This document shows positions 43,817-53,058 of a DNA stretch of 64,000 nt, one piece after another. The DNA comes from Bacteroidota bacterium (lineage in GTDB: Bacteria; Bacteroidota; Bacteroidia; Chitinophagales; Chitinophagaceae): NCBI GenBank assembly GCA_016868585.1, contig VGGR01000007.1, positions 1 to 64,000 on the forward strand, written 5' to 3'. The position numbers and the translations under genes are program-made. Position 1 is the stretch's first letter, and each line of letters starts with the position of its first letter. The notes beneath the pieces are model-generated. The model had not been told where the DNA came from. It saw nothing but the letters and a program-made list of their open reading frames with translations, and made no database searches.

Positions 43817-44881
43817 ATGCTAGACCGCCTCGAAGCCATAAAAGCCAGATTTGATCAATTGGGTGTAGCCCTGACTAATCCTGAGATTGTAGGGAGCAAT
43901 AAAAAATTTGCCGAAACCAGCAAGGAATACCGAAGTCTGGAAAAAATTGTAAACGCCTATCTATCCTATAAGCTTGTGTTGGAAGACATTGAATTTTATA
44001 AGGAAGCAGTGGCGGGCAGTGATGAAGAGTTACGTGAATTGGCTAAAGAAGAAGCGCCAGGACTGGAAACTAAAAAGGAAGAACTGGAGGCTCAAATTCG
44101 TCAGTTACTGATTCCAAAGGATCCTCAAGACGAGAAGAACGCTATTCTTGAAATCAGAGCCGGTACGGGGGGAGATGAGGCCAGTCTTTTTGCGGGAGAC
44201 CTGTTACGTATGTATATGCGTTATTGCGAAAGAAGAGGATGGAAAACAGCTGTGCTAAGTGAAAACGAAGGCACCGTTGGAGGTTGCAAAGAGGTTCAGC
44301 TTGAGGTGGTAGGGGAGGATGTTTATGGTGTCATGAAATTTGAAAGCGGGGTGCATCGCGTACAACGAGTGCCTGATACCGAAGCTAGTGGGCGTGTACA
44401 TACATCAGCGGCTACTGTTGCTGTAATGCCTGAGGCTGAGGAAGTCGATTTTGAGTTAAACCCGGCAGACGTAAAAATGGAAACAGCCCGAAGCGGAGGA
44501 GCTGGGGGTCAGAACGTAAATAAAGTGGAAACCAAGGTAATGTTAACCCATATCCCCACGGGAACAGTAGTAATCTGTCAAACTGAGCGTTCACAATTGG
44601 GTAATCGGGAAAAAGCCATGCAAATGCTGCGGACAAAGCTTTATGAAGAACAGGTTCGCAAGCAGGAGGACGAAATATCCCTTCATCGTAAAAGCTTGGT
44701 TAGCACGGGTGATCGTAGTGCTAAAATTCGTACCTATAATTTTCCGCAGGGACGCGTAACCGATCATCGGATAGGGTTAACGCTTTATAATCTGGATGCT
44801 GTTTTGAATGGGGATATTCAGGAACTATTAGAAGCACTGCAATTTGCCGAGAATGCAGAAAAGCTTAGCCGGCAGCAATAA
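43817..44881 (+). CDS. prfA: Peptide chain release factor 1
   Basis: A 354-residue class I release factor. It has the GGQ motif in [16 protein letters not shown], whose Gln is a methylation target. The codon-recognition region [22 protein letters not shown] precedes it. The PVT-like tripeptide of RF1 is hard to place by eye, but the PCRF domain ([22 protein letters not shown]) and the spacing fit RF1 rather than RF2, and there is no programmed frameshift. It releases peptides at UAA/UAG. A strong hairpin terminator follows about 110 bases after the stop. Confidence 0.95.
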   Translation: MLDRLEAIKARFDQLGVALTNPEIVGSNKKFAETSKEYRSLEKIVNAYLSYKLVLEDIEFYKEAVAGSDEELRELAKEEAPGLETKKEELEAQIRQLLIPKDPQDEKNAILEIRAGTGGDEASLFAGDLLRMYMRYCERRGWKTAVLSENEGTVGGCKEVQLEVVGEDVYGVMKFESGVHRVQRVPDTEASGRVHTSAATVAVMPEAEEVDFELNPADVKMETARSGGAGGQNVNKVETKVMLTHIPTGTVVICQTERSQLGNREKAMQMLRTKLYEEQVRKQEDEISLHRKSLVSTGDRSAKIRTYNFPQGRVTDHRIGLTLYNLDAVLNGDIQELLEALQFAENAEKLSRQQ

Positions 44882-44987
44882 CTTTTCATTTCTTTAACAC
44901 TTAACCCGCAACCTGCATCGTAAATTCACGTTATATGAGTGAACGCGATAAATAACGTTCATTTTCTCATAAGCAGTTAGTTTTGGT

Positions 44988-45021
44988 TGCGATCCCTGTT
45001 TCCACAGGGATCGCTTTTTTT
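44988..45021 (+). terminator. Intrinsic terminator between prfA and the VanZ-like gene
   Basis: GCGATCCCTG (44989-44998) pairs perfectly with CAGGGATCGC (45005-45014) around a six-base loop and is followed by TTTTTT. It serves prfA on the plus strand. It directly abuts the stop codon of the convergent VanZ-like gene and, lacking a matching T-run on the other strand, is probably one-way. The preceding ~105 bases (44882-44988) hold only an imperfect inverted repeat TGAACG/CGTTCA and no gene I can support. Confidence 0.85.
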
Positions 45022-45454
45022 ACTGTGGGCCTGTCGATTGCATACGACGAGTAAAGAGCAAAGATGCTAATAAAGCCAGACCGCATCCAATGCCATCGGC
45101 AATCATATCCTTGACGTCATAGGATCTTCCATTTTGCAAATACTCTTGGACAAACTCCATGGCAATTCCGTAGAAAAACCAGGTTTGCGCCACAATGATA
45201 AAGAGCAAGAACTGGCTGAGGTAAGAAATTTTTAGTTCAGCTACTGCCCAACACCAAAGGGCCACCAGCACAAAAAAAAGTCCTACATGAATAATTTTAT
45301 CAGCTTCCAAATCTTTTAAATACTCTTCGAGACCAAGGCGATGTAGCCAATGCATTAGTTTTCCAACTTCTCCATCCGAGGGCATTACCAAAAGATAGGT
45401 GGTCAAAAATAGCCAGCTGAGACTCAGCGAAAATGAAATGATCAGTCTTTTCAA
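45020..45454 (-). CDS. VanZ-like family membrane protein
   Basis: A 144-residue protein with four predicted transmembrane helices. It has the VanZ signature: a charged EADKIIHVGLFFVLVALW after helix 1, and a final EFVQEYLQNGRSYDVKDMIADGIGCGLALL. VanZ-like proteins are widespread; vanZ itself gives low teicoplanin resistance, but the general function is unknown. The start is TTG at 45454: the same frame is closed by a stop a few codons upstream and the next ATG is after helix 1. It lies 9 bases downstream of gcvH. Confidence 0.85.
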   Translation of the reverse strand: MKRLIISFSLSLSWLFLTTYLLVMPSDGEVGKLMHWLHRLGLEEYLKDLEADKIIHVGLFFVLVALWCWAVAELKISYLSQFLLFIIVAQTWFFYGIAMEFVQEYLQNGRSYDVKDMIADGIGCGLALLASLLFTRRMQSTGPQ

Positions 45455-45463
45455 AGCAAAAAA

Positions 45464-45841
45464 TTATCCAACCAGCGACTTGTAGCCGGCAGCATCCAAT
45501 AAGGCTTCTACATCAGCAGGGTTATTGACGGTCATTTTGATCATCCAACCCTCATCATATGGAGAACTGTTTACCAGTTCGGGAGCACCATTTAGTGCGG
45601 CATTTAGCTCAATAACAGTTCCACTAACGGGCAGGAAAAGATCAGAAACAGTTTTAACAGCCTCAACCGTGCCAAATATGGCGCCAGCTTCCAGATTTTT
45701 TCCAATGGTGTCAACTTCCACAAATACTATATCACCCAGTTCCCGCTGGGCGTACTCGGTTATGCCAACAGTGGCCACATTGCCATCCGGGCTGATCCAT
45801 TCATGTTCTTTTGTATAGCGAAGGTTAGAGGGGTAACTCAT
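45464..45841 (-). CDS. gcvH: Glycine cleavage system H protein
   Basis: The ATG at 45841 is preferred over the upstream start at 45862, which would overlap the -7 box. The 125-residue lipoyl carrier has RYTKEHEWI at the N-terminus, GDIVFVEVDTIG, and the lipoyl-lysine in GTVEAVKTVSD. It shuttles the aminomethyl group between the P, T and L proteins of glycine cleavage. The other gcv genes are not in the window. Co-directional with and probably co-transcribed with the VanZ-like gene. Confidence 0.95.
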   Translation of the reverse strand: MSYPSNLRYTKEHEWISPDGNVATVGITEYAQRELGDIVFVEVDTIGKNLEAGAIFGTVEAVKTVSDLFLPVSGTVIELNAALNGAPELVNSSPYDEGWMIKMTVNNPADVEALLDAAGYKSLVG

Positions 45842-45861
45842 AGGATGATTTTTTGGGAGCA

Positions 45862-45869
45862 CAAACCTA
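45862..45869 (-). promoter_or_regulatory. -7 box TAGGTTTG for gcvH
   Basis: Exact TAnnTTTG on the minus strand, 20 bases upstream of the ATG at 45841. Its position supports that ATG over the start at 45862. Confidence 0.5.
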
Positions 45870-45890
45870 CAAATTATGCAGGATATCTAT

Positions 45891-46586
45891 CTAGTGTTTC
45901 TTTCGTGTTGTCAATTTGGCTTTAATGATAGCAACGTCTTGAATAGGACGGTCTTTATCCTGTCCTTTACTGGTCGGAACAGCTGCAATTTTATCAACCA
46001 CTTCCAGCCCTTTTACAATCTCTCCATACACCGTATAGTGCTGATCTAAATGCGGAACACCGCCCAGGGTAGTATACACTTTTCGTTGCTCAAGAGGTAT
46101 TTTACGTTTGAGCCGATAGGTTTCTACCGAATCAAGTCCTGCTTCTGAAAAAACTTTTCCTTGTGTCAGATAAAACTGACTGGCACTGCTGGCTTTCTCG
46201 GGATTACTATCTCTGGCAGCTGCAATCACCCCTTTTTTATGAAAAAGAGTAGAACGAAATTCGGCAGGCACTACATAATTAGGGCCGCCTTCTCCCAACG
46301 GAGTGCCAGGAGCTGCACCTCGACTGTCAGGATCGCCCGATTGGATCATGAAATTCTTTATAACTCTATGAAACAGGAGGCCATCGTAGTAATGCATTTT
46401 TACCAGCTTAAGAAAATTATCCCGGTGTAGTGGAGTGGAATCAGAAAGCCTGATCCAGATATTGCCCATTGCAGTTTCGAGCAGAACATCTTTTTTCCGA
46501 TCTCGCTTTGTAACGGCACTGTCTTTTTGGGCTATGGCATGCAAGGCTAGCGAGCAAGTGAGTGCCAGCAGTAGAACGTGTTTCAT
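45891..46586 (-). CDS. Cyclophilin-type peptidyl-prolyl isomerase, exported
   Basis: A 231-residue protein with a signal peptide (MKHVLLLALTCSLALHAIAQ). Its cyclophilin domain contains DNFLKLVKMHYYDGLLFHRVIKNFMIQSGDP (catalytic Arg, Phe and Gln) and a final HYTVYGEIVKGLEVVDKIA. Around residues 125-165 an insert (NPEKASSASQFYLTQGKVFSEAGLDSVETYRLKRKIP) interrupts the barrel, as in other Bacteroidota periplasmic cyclophilins. It catalyses proline isomerisation in exported proteins. The gene is three bases after the small conserved gene upstream and likely shares its promoter. Confidence 0.92.
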   Translation of the reverse strand: MKHVLLLALTCSLALHAIAQKDSAVTKRDRKKDVLLETAMGNIWIRLSDSTPLHRDNFLKLVKMHYYDGLLFHRVIKNFMIQSGDPDSRGAAPGTPLGEGGPNYVVPAEFRSTLFHKKGVIAAARDSNPEKASSASQFYLTQGKVFSEAGLDSVETYRLKRKIPLEQRKVYTTLGGVPHLDQHYTVYGEIVKGLEVVDKIAAVPTSKGQDKDRPIQDVAIIKAKLTTRKKH

Positions 46587-46589
46587 GGT

Positions 46590-46934
46590 CTAGTATTCAT
46601 TTTTTTCAAAATAGAGTAACACATGGTCCTTGATAAAATTTTCCTGCTCCATCATATTCAACGCTGGTAACGCTTTCAATTGTTTAAAATGCGGCCAGCC
46701 ATCCTCGTCTACTTTTTCTAGTTCGTAATACCCACTTGCTGACAACAATTGACATACCGCAATATGCATCAGCTCTTGCTTTTGTTCTTTGGTGAACTTT
46801 TCACGGATATCGCCAAATTCCTGCACTCCAACCAGAAATAAAATAGTTTCCAGGTCTGGTTTTTTACCAAACCGTTCTATCAATTTGTTCTCTAATTGCC
46901 ACCACCTGGATTGTAAATCGTCTGTTGCCTGCAT
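46590..46934 (-). CDS. Conserved hypothetical protein, 114 residues
   Basis: I do not recognise a characterised family. The protein is soluble, mostly helical, with conserved-looking aromatic and acidic segments (DLQSRWWQLENKLIERFG, DLETILFLVGVQEFGD, YYELEKVDEDGWPHF, FIKDHVLLYFE). The ATG at 46934 is chosen over the track start at 46988: an exact -7 box ends four bases before it, and the longer form would run into the serS promoter. It is three bases ahead of the cyclophilin gene. Small proteins of this type are seen beside serS in related genomes, but that is memory, not searched. Confidence 0.65.
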   Translation of the reverse strand: MQATDDLQSRWWQLENKLIERFGKKPDLETILFLVGVQEFGDIREKFTKEQKQELMHIAVCQLLSASGYYELEKVDEDGWPHFKQLKALPALNMMEQENFIKDHVLLYFEKNEY

Positions 46935-46938
46935 GGAA

Positions 46939-46946
46939 CAAAGATA
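46939..46946 (-). promoter_or_regulatory. -7 box TATCTTTG for the 114-residue gene and cyclophilin
   Basis: Exact TAnnTTTG on the minus strand, followed by TTCC and then ATG at 46934. This is another four-base gap, and it decides the start codon. Confidence 0.55.
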
Positions 46947-46989
46947 AGTAAGGGCCGATCCCAACTGACTTTGACATTCAGCCATCAAT

Positions 46990-46997
46990 TATCTTTG
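46990..46997 (+). promoter_or_regulatory. -7 box TATCTTTG for serS
   Basis: Exact TAnnTTTG followed by C, 14 bases before the serS ATG. Divergent from the 46939 box, which has the same eight-base sequence. Confidence 0.5.
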
Positions 46998-47011
46998 CGC
47001 AAATTCTCTTC

Positions 47012-48283
47012 ATGCTTACGTTACGGCAGATTCGACAAAACCCCGAAGCAGTAAAAGCCGGTCTGCTCAAAAAATATTTTGGGCAACCCGAGCTAGTGGA
47101 TGTAATTATTGGGCTGGACGAGCAGCGAAAAAAATTACAACTGGAGTCGGATAATCTGCAAGCGAAGATTAACAGCGCTTCCAAAGAAATTGGCCTATTA
47201 ATGGGGAAGGGACAAAAAAAGGAAGCTGAACAAAAAAAACAAGAGGTAGCCTCTTACAAAGCGGCCTTACAGCCCTTGGCAGAACAACTAGCAAATAGGG
47301 AGCAGGAATTGCATCAGGAATTGGTGCGTTTGCCCAATTTGCCTGCCGCGGAGGTTCCCCATGGAAAAACTGCAGCTGATAATGTAGTGGTTCGTGAAGG
47401 AGGCAATAAACCCAGCCTGGCTGCTGACGCCGTTCCACATTGGGACTTGATCAAAAAATATCAGTTGGTAGATTTTGAAACAGGTGCAAAAATTACAGGA
47501 AGTGGTTTTCCACTTTACAAAGAGAAGGGTGCCAAACTTCAACGTGCCCTGGTACAATATTTTTTAGATTTCAATACGACGTCGGGTTATACGGAATACC
47601 TGCCACCCTTATTGGTCAATGAGGCTTCTGCCTATGGAACGGGTCAACTTCCTGATAAAGAAGGGCAGATGTATCATATGCCTTTGGATAATTTGTATTT
47701 GATTCCCACCTCGGAAGTACCCGTTACCAATATTTACCGGGACGAGATTGTTCCGCTTGCTTCACTTCCCATCCGGATGACCGCTTTTTCGGCTTGTTTT
47801 CGAAGAGAGGCCGGAAGTTTTGGCGCAGATGTTCGTGGCTTAAATCGTGTTCATCAATTTGATAAAGTTGAAATAGTCCAAATTGTGGATCCTGAAAAAA
47901 GTTATGCCGTGTTGGAAGAAATGGTGGCACATGTAGAGCAGTTATTGAAATCGCTGGAATTACCCTACCGAATTCTTCGGTTATGTGGAGGCGATATGAG
48001 TTTTGCCTCCGCGCTGACCTATGATTTTGAGGTGTATAGTGCAGCGCAGCAAAAATGGTTGGAGGTAAGTTCGGTCAGCAACTTTGAGTCCTTTCAGGCC
48101 AATCGATTAAAACTTAGATTTAAGGACGAAAAAGGCAAGTCGCAATTAGCCCACACGCTCAATGGCAGTTCGTTGGCATTGCCTCGAATCATGGCTTCTT
48201 TATTGGAGAATAACCAGCAGGCTGATGGCATAAAGCTACCGGCTTGTTTACATTCCTACATGGGCACGGATAAGATAAGCTAG
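47012..48283 (+). CDS. serS: Seryl-tRNA synthetase
   Basis: A 423-residue class II synthetase. The N-terminal coiled-coil arm for tRNA-Ser (about 30-105) is rich in Lys/Glu/Gln. The catalytic domain has motif 2 FRREAGSFGADVRGLNRVHQFDKVE, YDFEVYSAAQQKWLEVSSVSNFESFQANR and motif 3 LNGSSLALPRIMASLLEN. It also supplies Ser-tRNA for any selenocysteine route, of which there is no sign here. The 3' end overlaps the convergent alkB by four bases. Confidence 0.97.
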   Translation: MLTLRQIRQNPEAVKAGLLKKYFGQPELVDVIIGLDEQRKKLQLESDNLQAKINSASKEIGLLMGKGQKKEAEQKKQEVASYKAALQPLAEQLANREQELHQELVRLPNLPAAEVPHGKTAADNVVVREGGNKPSLAADAVPHWDLIKKYQLVDFETGAKITGSGFPLYKEKGAKLQRALVQYFLDFNTTSGYTEYLPPLLVNEASAYGTGQLPDKEGQMYHMPLDNLYLIPTSEVPVTNIYRDEIVPLASLPIRMTAFSACFRREAGSFGADVRGLNRVHQFDKVEIVQIVDPEKSYAVLEEMVAHVEQLLKSLELPYRILRLCGGDMSFASALTYDFEVYSAAQQKWLEVSSVSNFESFQANRLKLRFKDEKGKSQLAHTLNGSSLALPRIMASLLENNQQADGIKLPACLHSYMGTDKIS

Positions 48284-49341
48284 CTATCTGCTTTAGCTAC
48301 CTGCTTTTCAATAAGGCCATTCATGATGGAAAACCACAAAGGTGGAATCAAAGACAGCAACATCATGCCCGGATAACCCGTTGGCATTTGAGGCGCATTA
48401 TCATGATGACGTAACACTTGATATTTACGACTAGCTAAATAGTGATGATCAGAGTGTCGGCTCAGTTCAAATAACATTAACCGACCCACTACATGATTGC
48501 TATTCCAAGAATGTGCGGGCATGGCGCGTTCGTATCGGCCATTTTCTAGTTGTTCACGCTGCAAGCCATAATGCTCAATATAGTTGACAGTCTCTAAGAG
48601 TAAGATACCCATCAAGGCAGCACTTAAAAAACAAGTCAACACAAAAAATCCAAAAAACCAATAGATCAGCAATAGAAAGGCTGCCTGTATCAATTGAAAT
48701 TGAATCATTTCATTTTTCCAAGATAAAGCCGTTCCATTTTTTTTACGTGATTCATTATTGGCAATTTCCCAGGCACTGACAAATCCCATGAAAATAGTGC
48801 GGAAATAAAACAGATAAACCCATTCTCCCTTCCGCGCACTGCTGGGATCTTCGTGCGTAGCCACACGGGTATGATGTCCTTTATTATGCTCTGTAAAAAA
48901 GTGCATGTAGAGTGAGGTGAGTAGTAAAAATTTTGCGAGCGTTTGCTCATACCTATTTACTCGATGCCCCAACTCATGCGCCACGTTGATACCAAAACTG
49001 CCACAGAGAATGCCCATCACGGCGATTCTTCCCACACGATCCCAGGTGTCAAGTGTAGGATCTAGCATGGATACCAAAAATAGGTATAGCAGCGTGTATT
49101 GAAGTGGCACTACCAGATGTAAAATCCAATCGTAAAAACAATCCTTTTTCACTAACTCCTCCTCGGCAGTCTCCAAATTAGAGGGGTTGGGTTTGAACAC
49201 CAATTCCAATGCCGGCACCAGTATCCAGGCAATAATCATATTAATCCAAACGGTCCATCCTGTTGTGTTGAATGAAATACTGGCTCCAATGAAAAGAATA
49301 AAGGGGGTCAGATATTTCAATGCTTTAATACGATGGTACAT
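48280..49341 (-). CDS. alkB: Alkane 1-monooxygenase AlkB (integral-membrane di-iron)
   Basis: The ATG at 49341 (MYHRIKALKYL) is chosen; the 32 upstream codons overlap the OPT gene. The 353-residue membrane protein has the eight-His di-iron motifs: NVAHELGHRVNRYEQ, TEHNKGHHTRVATHEDP, the AlkB-specific NYIEHYGLQR and LSRHSDHHYLASRKYQ. About six transmembrane helices surround them. AlkB hydroxylates terminal carbons of alkanes using electrons from rubredoxin. Neither a rubredoxin nor its reductase gene is adjacent and no rubredoxin fusion is seen. A xylene-monooxygenase or fatty-acid hydroxylase relative is the alternative. It follows OPT by 20 bases. Confidence 0.88.
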   Translation of the reverse strand: MYHRIKALKYLTPFILFIGASISFNTTGWTVWINMIIAWILVPALELVFKPNPSNLETAEEELVKKDCFYDWILHLVVPLQYTLLYLFLVSMLDPTLDTWDRVGRIAVMGILCGSFGINVAHELGHRVNRYEQTLAKFLLLTSLYMHFFTEHNKGHHTRVATHEDPSSARKGEWVYLFYFRTIFMGFVSAWEIANNESRKKNGTALSWKNEMIQFQLIQAAFLLLIYWFFGFFVLTCFLSAALMGILLLETVNYIEHYGLQREQLENGRYERAMPAHSWNSNHVVGRLMLFELSRHSDHHYLASRKYQVLRHHDNAPQMPTGYPGMMLLSLIPPLWFSIMNGLIEKQVAKADS

Positions 49342-49361
49342 AGCATAAAGTTTCAAACCTT

Positions 49362-51419
49362 TTACTTCTTGTTGGGTTGCATGGCCACACGATACAGCAA
49401 TAAAGCCATCAGTGCAAAAAAGCCAACGCCCAGCCATTTGTATCCTTCCCCACCTAATTGCTCAACAAGGCCGTGTTCTGCATTCCAGTTGCCAATGGTT
49501 GTGCTAACACTCTCCTTCGAAGACAGGATCGCTACCAATACGCCGGCTAAGGCTCCTCCCGCCACCAGACCTGTGGCAAATAAATTCCCTTTTCCAAGAT
49601 CTTCTTCCTCGGCGCTCACTACAATATTTTTTTGTTTGTGACGCCATTCAACCAGCCCCCGCACGGCTCCACCAATAAAAATAGGGAAGGTAGTAGAGAG
49701 CGGTAAGTAAATTCCAATGGCAAAACTGAGGGCTTTGATACCGCATAGTTCCATTACAATGGCAATGAACACGCCAACTAAAACAAATTGCCAATCGAGG
49801 TTGAAGGATAAAATTCCTTTGATCAGTGTAGCCATCAAGGTTCCCTGTGGTGCCGGATATTTATCAGTTCCAATTGCATGCTGAATTCCTTGTGCCGCCA
49901 TCTCTGCTGTTGGTTGATCCAACACCTTAATTGTTGCACCAATGGCTATGGACGAAACAATAGCACCAATAAATAAAGAGAGCTGTTGAAATTTAGGGGT
50001 AGCGCCTACAATGTAACCGGTTTTTAAATCTTGTGAGGTAGCGCCCGCGTTGGCTGCGGCAATACAGATCATACCACCTACCACCAATGCCATGGGCTCA
50101 TAAAAATGCCCCGTCCATTTTACGGCAATAAAAATCAAGCAGGTTCCCATCAGGGTGGCAATGGTCATTCCGGAAATTGGATTATTGGACGATCCGATCA
50201 GTCCAACAATCCGGGAGGACACCGTTACAAAAAAGGCACCAAAAATTATCACCAGTAAACCCAGCATAAGTTTACTTCCCAAATTGGCGCCAGGGATTAG
50301 TGTATTTGGCATTAAGGCAATAATAGCAATGAGCATGAAGCTACCAATTCCTACTACTTTGATGGAAAGGTCTTGCTCTGTGCGGACAGTAGTTGCGGCT
50401 ACGCCTTCTGATTGTTTAAGTGAACCAATGCTTCCTTTGAAAGAAGAGATTATTGTAGGAATGGTTTTAATAAGCGTTATAAATCCACCCGCTGCAACCG
50501 CACCAGCACCAATTTGCCGGATATAAGCACGGTAAATAGCCGTGGACCAATCTGCAAATTGTCCGGTTGCCGGATCCCAGCCGCCTGGTCCTCCTGCAAT
50601 GGTTACATCCTTCAGGTAACCCAGCTTTGCTAATTGCGTGGCAATAATTATTCCATTTTCATTGAGTAAACTGGCTAGTAAAGGAGTAAATACAAACCAG
50701 CTGAGCACTCCGCCCGCTACCAACACACCGGCAATTTTTGGTCCGATTATATATCCTACCCCCAGGTATTCGGGCGTAATTTCTCCACTCACTTTTGCGG
50801 AAGGAAAAAACTTTTGCGTTTGCTTGGTCATGAATGAAGGCGCTTCAGCGATCACATGAAAAATTTTCTGCAAAAGCGCATAACCAAAGGCAACACGCAA
50901 TCCCAAAAATGCGGTGCGTGCAAAATCACCTCCTTTCTCTCCTGCTTTTAACACCGAGGCACAAGCCGTTCCTTCCGGGTAAGGCAAGGTTTTGTGCTCC
51001 TGTACAATCAGCGAACGTCTCAGCGGGATCATCATCATTGTTCCTAACATCCCTCCAATGATAGCCAAGGTAAGGATGGTGAAATAGTTAAAGTAGCTGG
51101 CGCTTCCTGCTTCGCTCAAAAACAAAAAACCGGGAAGTGTAAACACAACACCGGCCGCAATACTTTCACCTGCAGAACCCGTTGTTTGAATGATATTATT
51201 TTCTAGTATGGTTGTCTTTAAAAACTTTCTTCCCAGGGTGATGGCTAATACGGCAATGGGGATCGAGGCGGAAACCGTTAAGCCGGCTTTGAGTGCGAGG
51301 TAAACAGTGGAGGCGCCGAAAATAATTCCAAATGCAGCGCCCGTTAAAATAGATTTAAGGGTGAACTCAGCCATTTTTGTTTCCGGGGAAACAAAGGGTT
51401 TGAAGGATTGATCAGACAT
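49362..51419 (-). CDS. OPT family oligopeptide transporter
   Basis: A 685-residue protein with about 15-16 hydrophobic segments and the OPT signatures. These include LTGAAFGIIFGASTVYLALKAGLTVSASIPIAV at the N-terminus, PYPEGTACASVLKAGEKGG and SSNNPISGMTIATLMG. It matches the prokaryotic OPT subfamily (proton-coupled uptake of oligopeptides or metal-peptide chelates). It lies 35 bases downstream of the POT transporter on the same strand and 20 bases upstream of alkB, so the three may form one transcript. The actual substrate (peptide or siderophore-like) is not known. Confidence 0.93.
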   Translation of the reverse strand: MSDQSFKPFVSPETKMAEFTLKSILTGAAFGIIFGASTVYLALKAGLTVSASIPIAVLAITLGRKFLKTTILENNIIQTTGSAGESIAAGVVFTLPGFLFLSEAGSASYFNYFTILTLAIIGGMLGTMMMIPLRRSLIVQEHKTLPYPEGTACASVLKAGEKGGDFARTAFLGLRVAFGYALLQKIFHVIAEAPSFMTKQTQKFFPSAKVSGEITPEYLGVGYIIGPKIAGVLVAGGVLSWFVFTPLLASLLNENGIIIATQLAKLGYLKDVTIAGGPGGWDPATGQFADWSTAIYRAYIRQIGAGAVAAGGFITLIKTIPTIISSFKGSIGSLKQSEGVAATTVRTEQDLSIKVVGIGSFMLIAIIALMPNTLIPGANLGSKLMLGLLVIIFGAFFVTVSSRIVGLIGSSNNPISGMTIATLMGTCLIFIAVKWTGHFYEPMALVVGGMICIAAANAGATSQDLKTGYIVGATPKFQQLSLFIGAIVSSIAIGATIKVLDQPTAEMAAQGIQHAIGTDKYPAPQGTLMATLIKGILSFNLDWQFVLVGVFIAIVMELCGIKALSFAIGIYLPLSTTFPIFIGGAVRGLVEWRHKQKNIVVSAEEEDLGKGNLFATGLVAGGALAGVLVAILSSKESVSTTIGNWNAEHGLVEQLGGEGYKWLGVGFFALMALLLYRVAMQPNKK

Positions 51420-51454
51420 AGTTTACTTTTTGTATAGGCAATTAATACAAGTTA

Positions 51455-52957
51455 TTAACTGTTCATCAGTTTTTGAAGTTTGCGTGTTAGTATTAATAAC
51501 ATACCCGCAGCAATACCGGACATGACCACAAACAAAAGGAAGAAGTCGTAAAGATTATTCATTTCATAGCCCATGAACGTGGTGGTTTTACCATCGGGGT
51601 ATAAGGCACTAAGTAATCCGGCCAGTTTGTTGGAACCGGCATTTGCTAAAAACCAAATAGCCATTAATAAGGACGCAAATTTCAACGGCGCCAGTTTATT
51701 GACCAGGGAAAGTCCAATTGGAGACAAACAGAGTTCGCCCCAGGTATGTAAGGCATACATGCCCAATAACCAGATCATACTCACTTTTGTTCCCACAGCA
51801 ACATCTTTTACGCCCAAGGCGATCCATAAATAGCCAAGGGAAAGTAGTAAGAGTCCCAATGACATTTTGGTAGGGGAGGAAGGCTCTTTTTTCCCCAACT
51901 TAAGCCATAACCAGGCAAAAATCGGCGCAAACAAGACCACATAAATGGAGTTTAGCGCAGCAAAGAAACTGGCCGGCACTGTATAAAAGCCCAGATCACG
52001 CTGGGTTTGTTCTTCTGCAAAAAAGGTAAGAGAGGCGCCGGCTTGTTCAAATGCACTCCAGAAAAATACTACAAAGAAGGAAACGCTGAATATCACGGCA
52101 ACACGCTGTTTTTCGATTGTGTTCAAGGTCTTATCTGAAAAAATGATATATCCAATCAATACAGGGGAGGCCACTAAAACATAGGCTAAGTAATCCACTA
52201 CGCGGGTATCAATATAGAATGCTGCAATCATGATGGCGGATAGCAAGGTTAAGCCACCTATCATATTTAATGGACGAACCCAGGCAGCGGGTGCATTGGC
52301 AGGCGTAAGTCCCAATATGTTATTGTCCGGGTCCAACACATATTTTTTATGATACACTAGTTGAACCAATACGCTGATCAACATGGCAATTCCTCCAGTT
52401 AGGAATGCCCATTTGAAATCCTCGGGATTGTCGGTGTCTCCTACCAATCCACAAATAATGGGACCCAGGGCTCCTCCTACATTTATTCCCATATAGAAGA
52501 TGGTGTAGGCCGAATCAGTTCTTCTATCTCCTTTTGGATACAGTTGTCCTACCAGTGCTGAAATATTGGGTTTGAAAAACCCGTTACCCGTGATCATCAA
52601 TCCCAGTCCTGTAAAAAACAATAGTGTGGAAAGTTCTGATGAGGTTTGGTAAACAGAGGCGCAGAAAAAAAGCACAAATTCGCCCAATGCCATCAAGATA
52701 CCTCCGGCTATAATCGAACGCTGATTACCCCAATACCTGTCCGCAATATAACCGCCCAACAAAGGGGTCAGATAGATCAGGCTGGTATAACTTCCATAAA
52801 GATGAGAGGCAAAGACTTTGTCAAAAAGCAGGGCCTTTGTTAAAAACAAAACCAAGATGGCTCTCATGCCATAATAGTTAAAGCGTTCCCACATCTCAGT
52901 GACAAATAAAACGGCTAGTCCTTTTGGGTGACCCGTAGCGGTAGTGTTGGCAGGCAT
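51455..52957 (-). CDS. POT family (PTR2) proton-dependent peptide transporter
   Basis: The ATG at 52957 is chosen over the TTG at 52984, giving 500 residues with about 12-14 transmembrane helices. The proton-coupling motif EMWERFNYYGMRA (E-x-x-E-R) is in helix 1, YTIFYMGINVGGALGP matches the PTR2 signature in helix 5, and GAWELCLSPIGLS-like GELCLSPIGLSLVNKLAP lies near helix 10. It imports di- and tripeptides with protons. A one-mismatch -7 candidate TTATTTTG (52982-52989) is upstream. It heads the POT-OPT-alkB series and is divergent from purD. Confidence 0.94.
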   Translation of the reverse strand: MPANTTATGHPKGLAVLFVTEMWERFNYYGMRAILVLFLTKALLFDKVFASHLYGSYTSLIYLTPLLGGYIADRYWGNQRSIIAGGILMALGEFVLFFCASVYQTSSELSTLLFFTGLGLMITGNGFFKPNISALVGQLYPKGDRRTDSAYTIFYMGINVGGALGPIICGLVGDTDNPEDFKWAFLTGGIAMLISVLVQLVYHKKYVLDPDNNILGLTPANAPAAWVRPLNMIGGLTLLSAIMIAAFYIDTRVVDYLAYVLVASPVLIGYIIFSDKTLNTIEKQRVAVIFSVSFFVVFFWSAFEQAGASLTFFAEEQTQRDLGFYTVPASFFAALNSIYVVLFAPIFAWLWLKLGKKEPSSPTKMSLGLLLLSLGYLWIALGVKDVAVGTKVSMIWLLGMYALHTWGELCLSPIGLSLVNKLAPLKFASLLMAIWFLANAGSNKLAGLLSALYPDGKTTTFMGYEMNNLYDFFLLFVVMSGIAAGMLLILTRKLQKLMNS

Positions 52958-53058
52958 AGGGTTATACTCGTTTAAGAGACTCAAAATAAAGATTATTATC
53001 TAACCCTCAATTAACCGAAGGCTAATTACTTTCGCAACTGACTTTTCTGCCCTGTAAC

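Noticed and set aside
44925-44975. Imperfect inverted repeat TGAACG ... CGTTCA after prfA, with a six-codon ORF
   Set aside because: Only six pairs and a ten-base loop with no T-run; the ORF is too short to support. The true terminator is the following hairpin.
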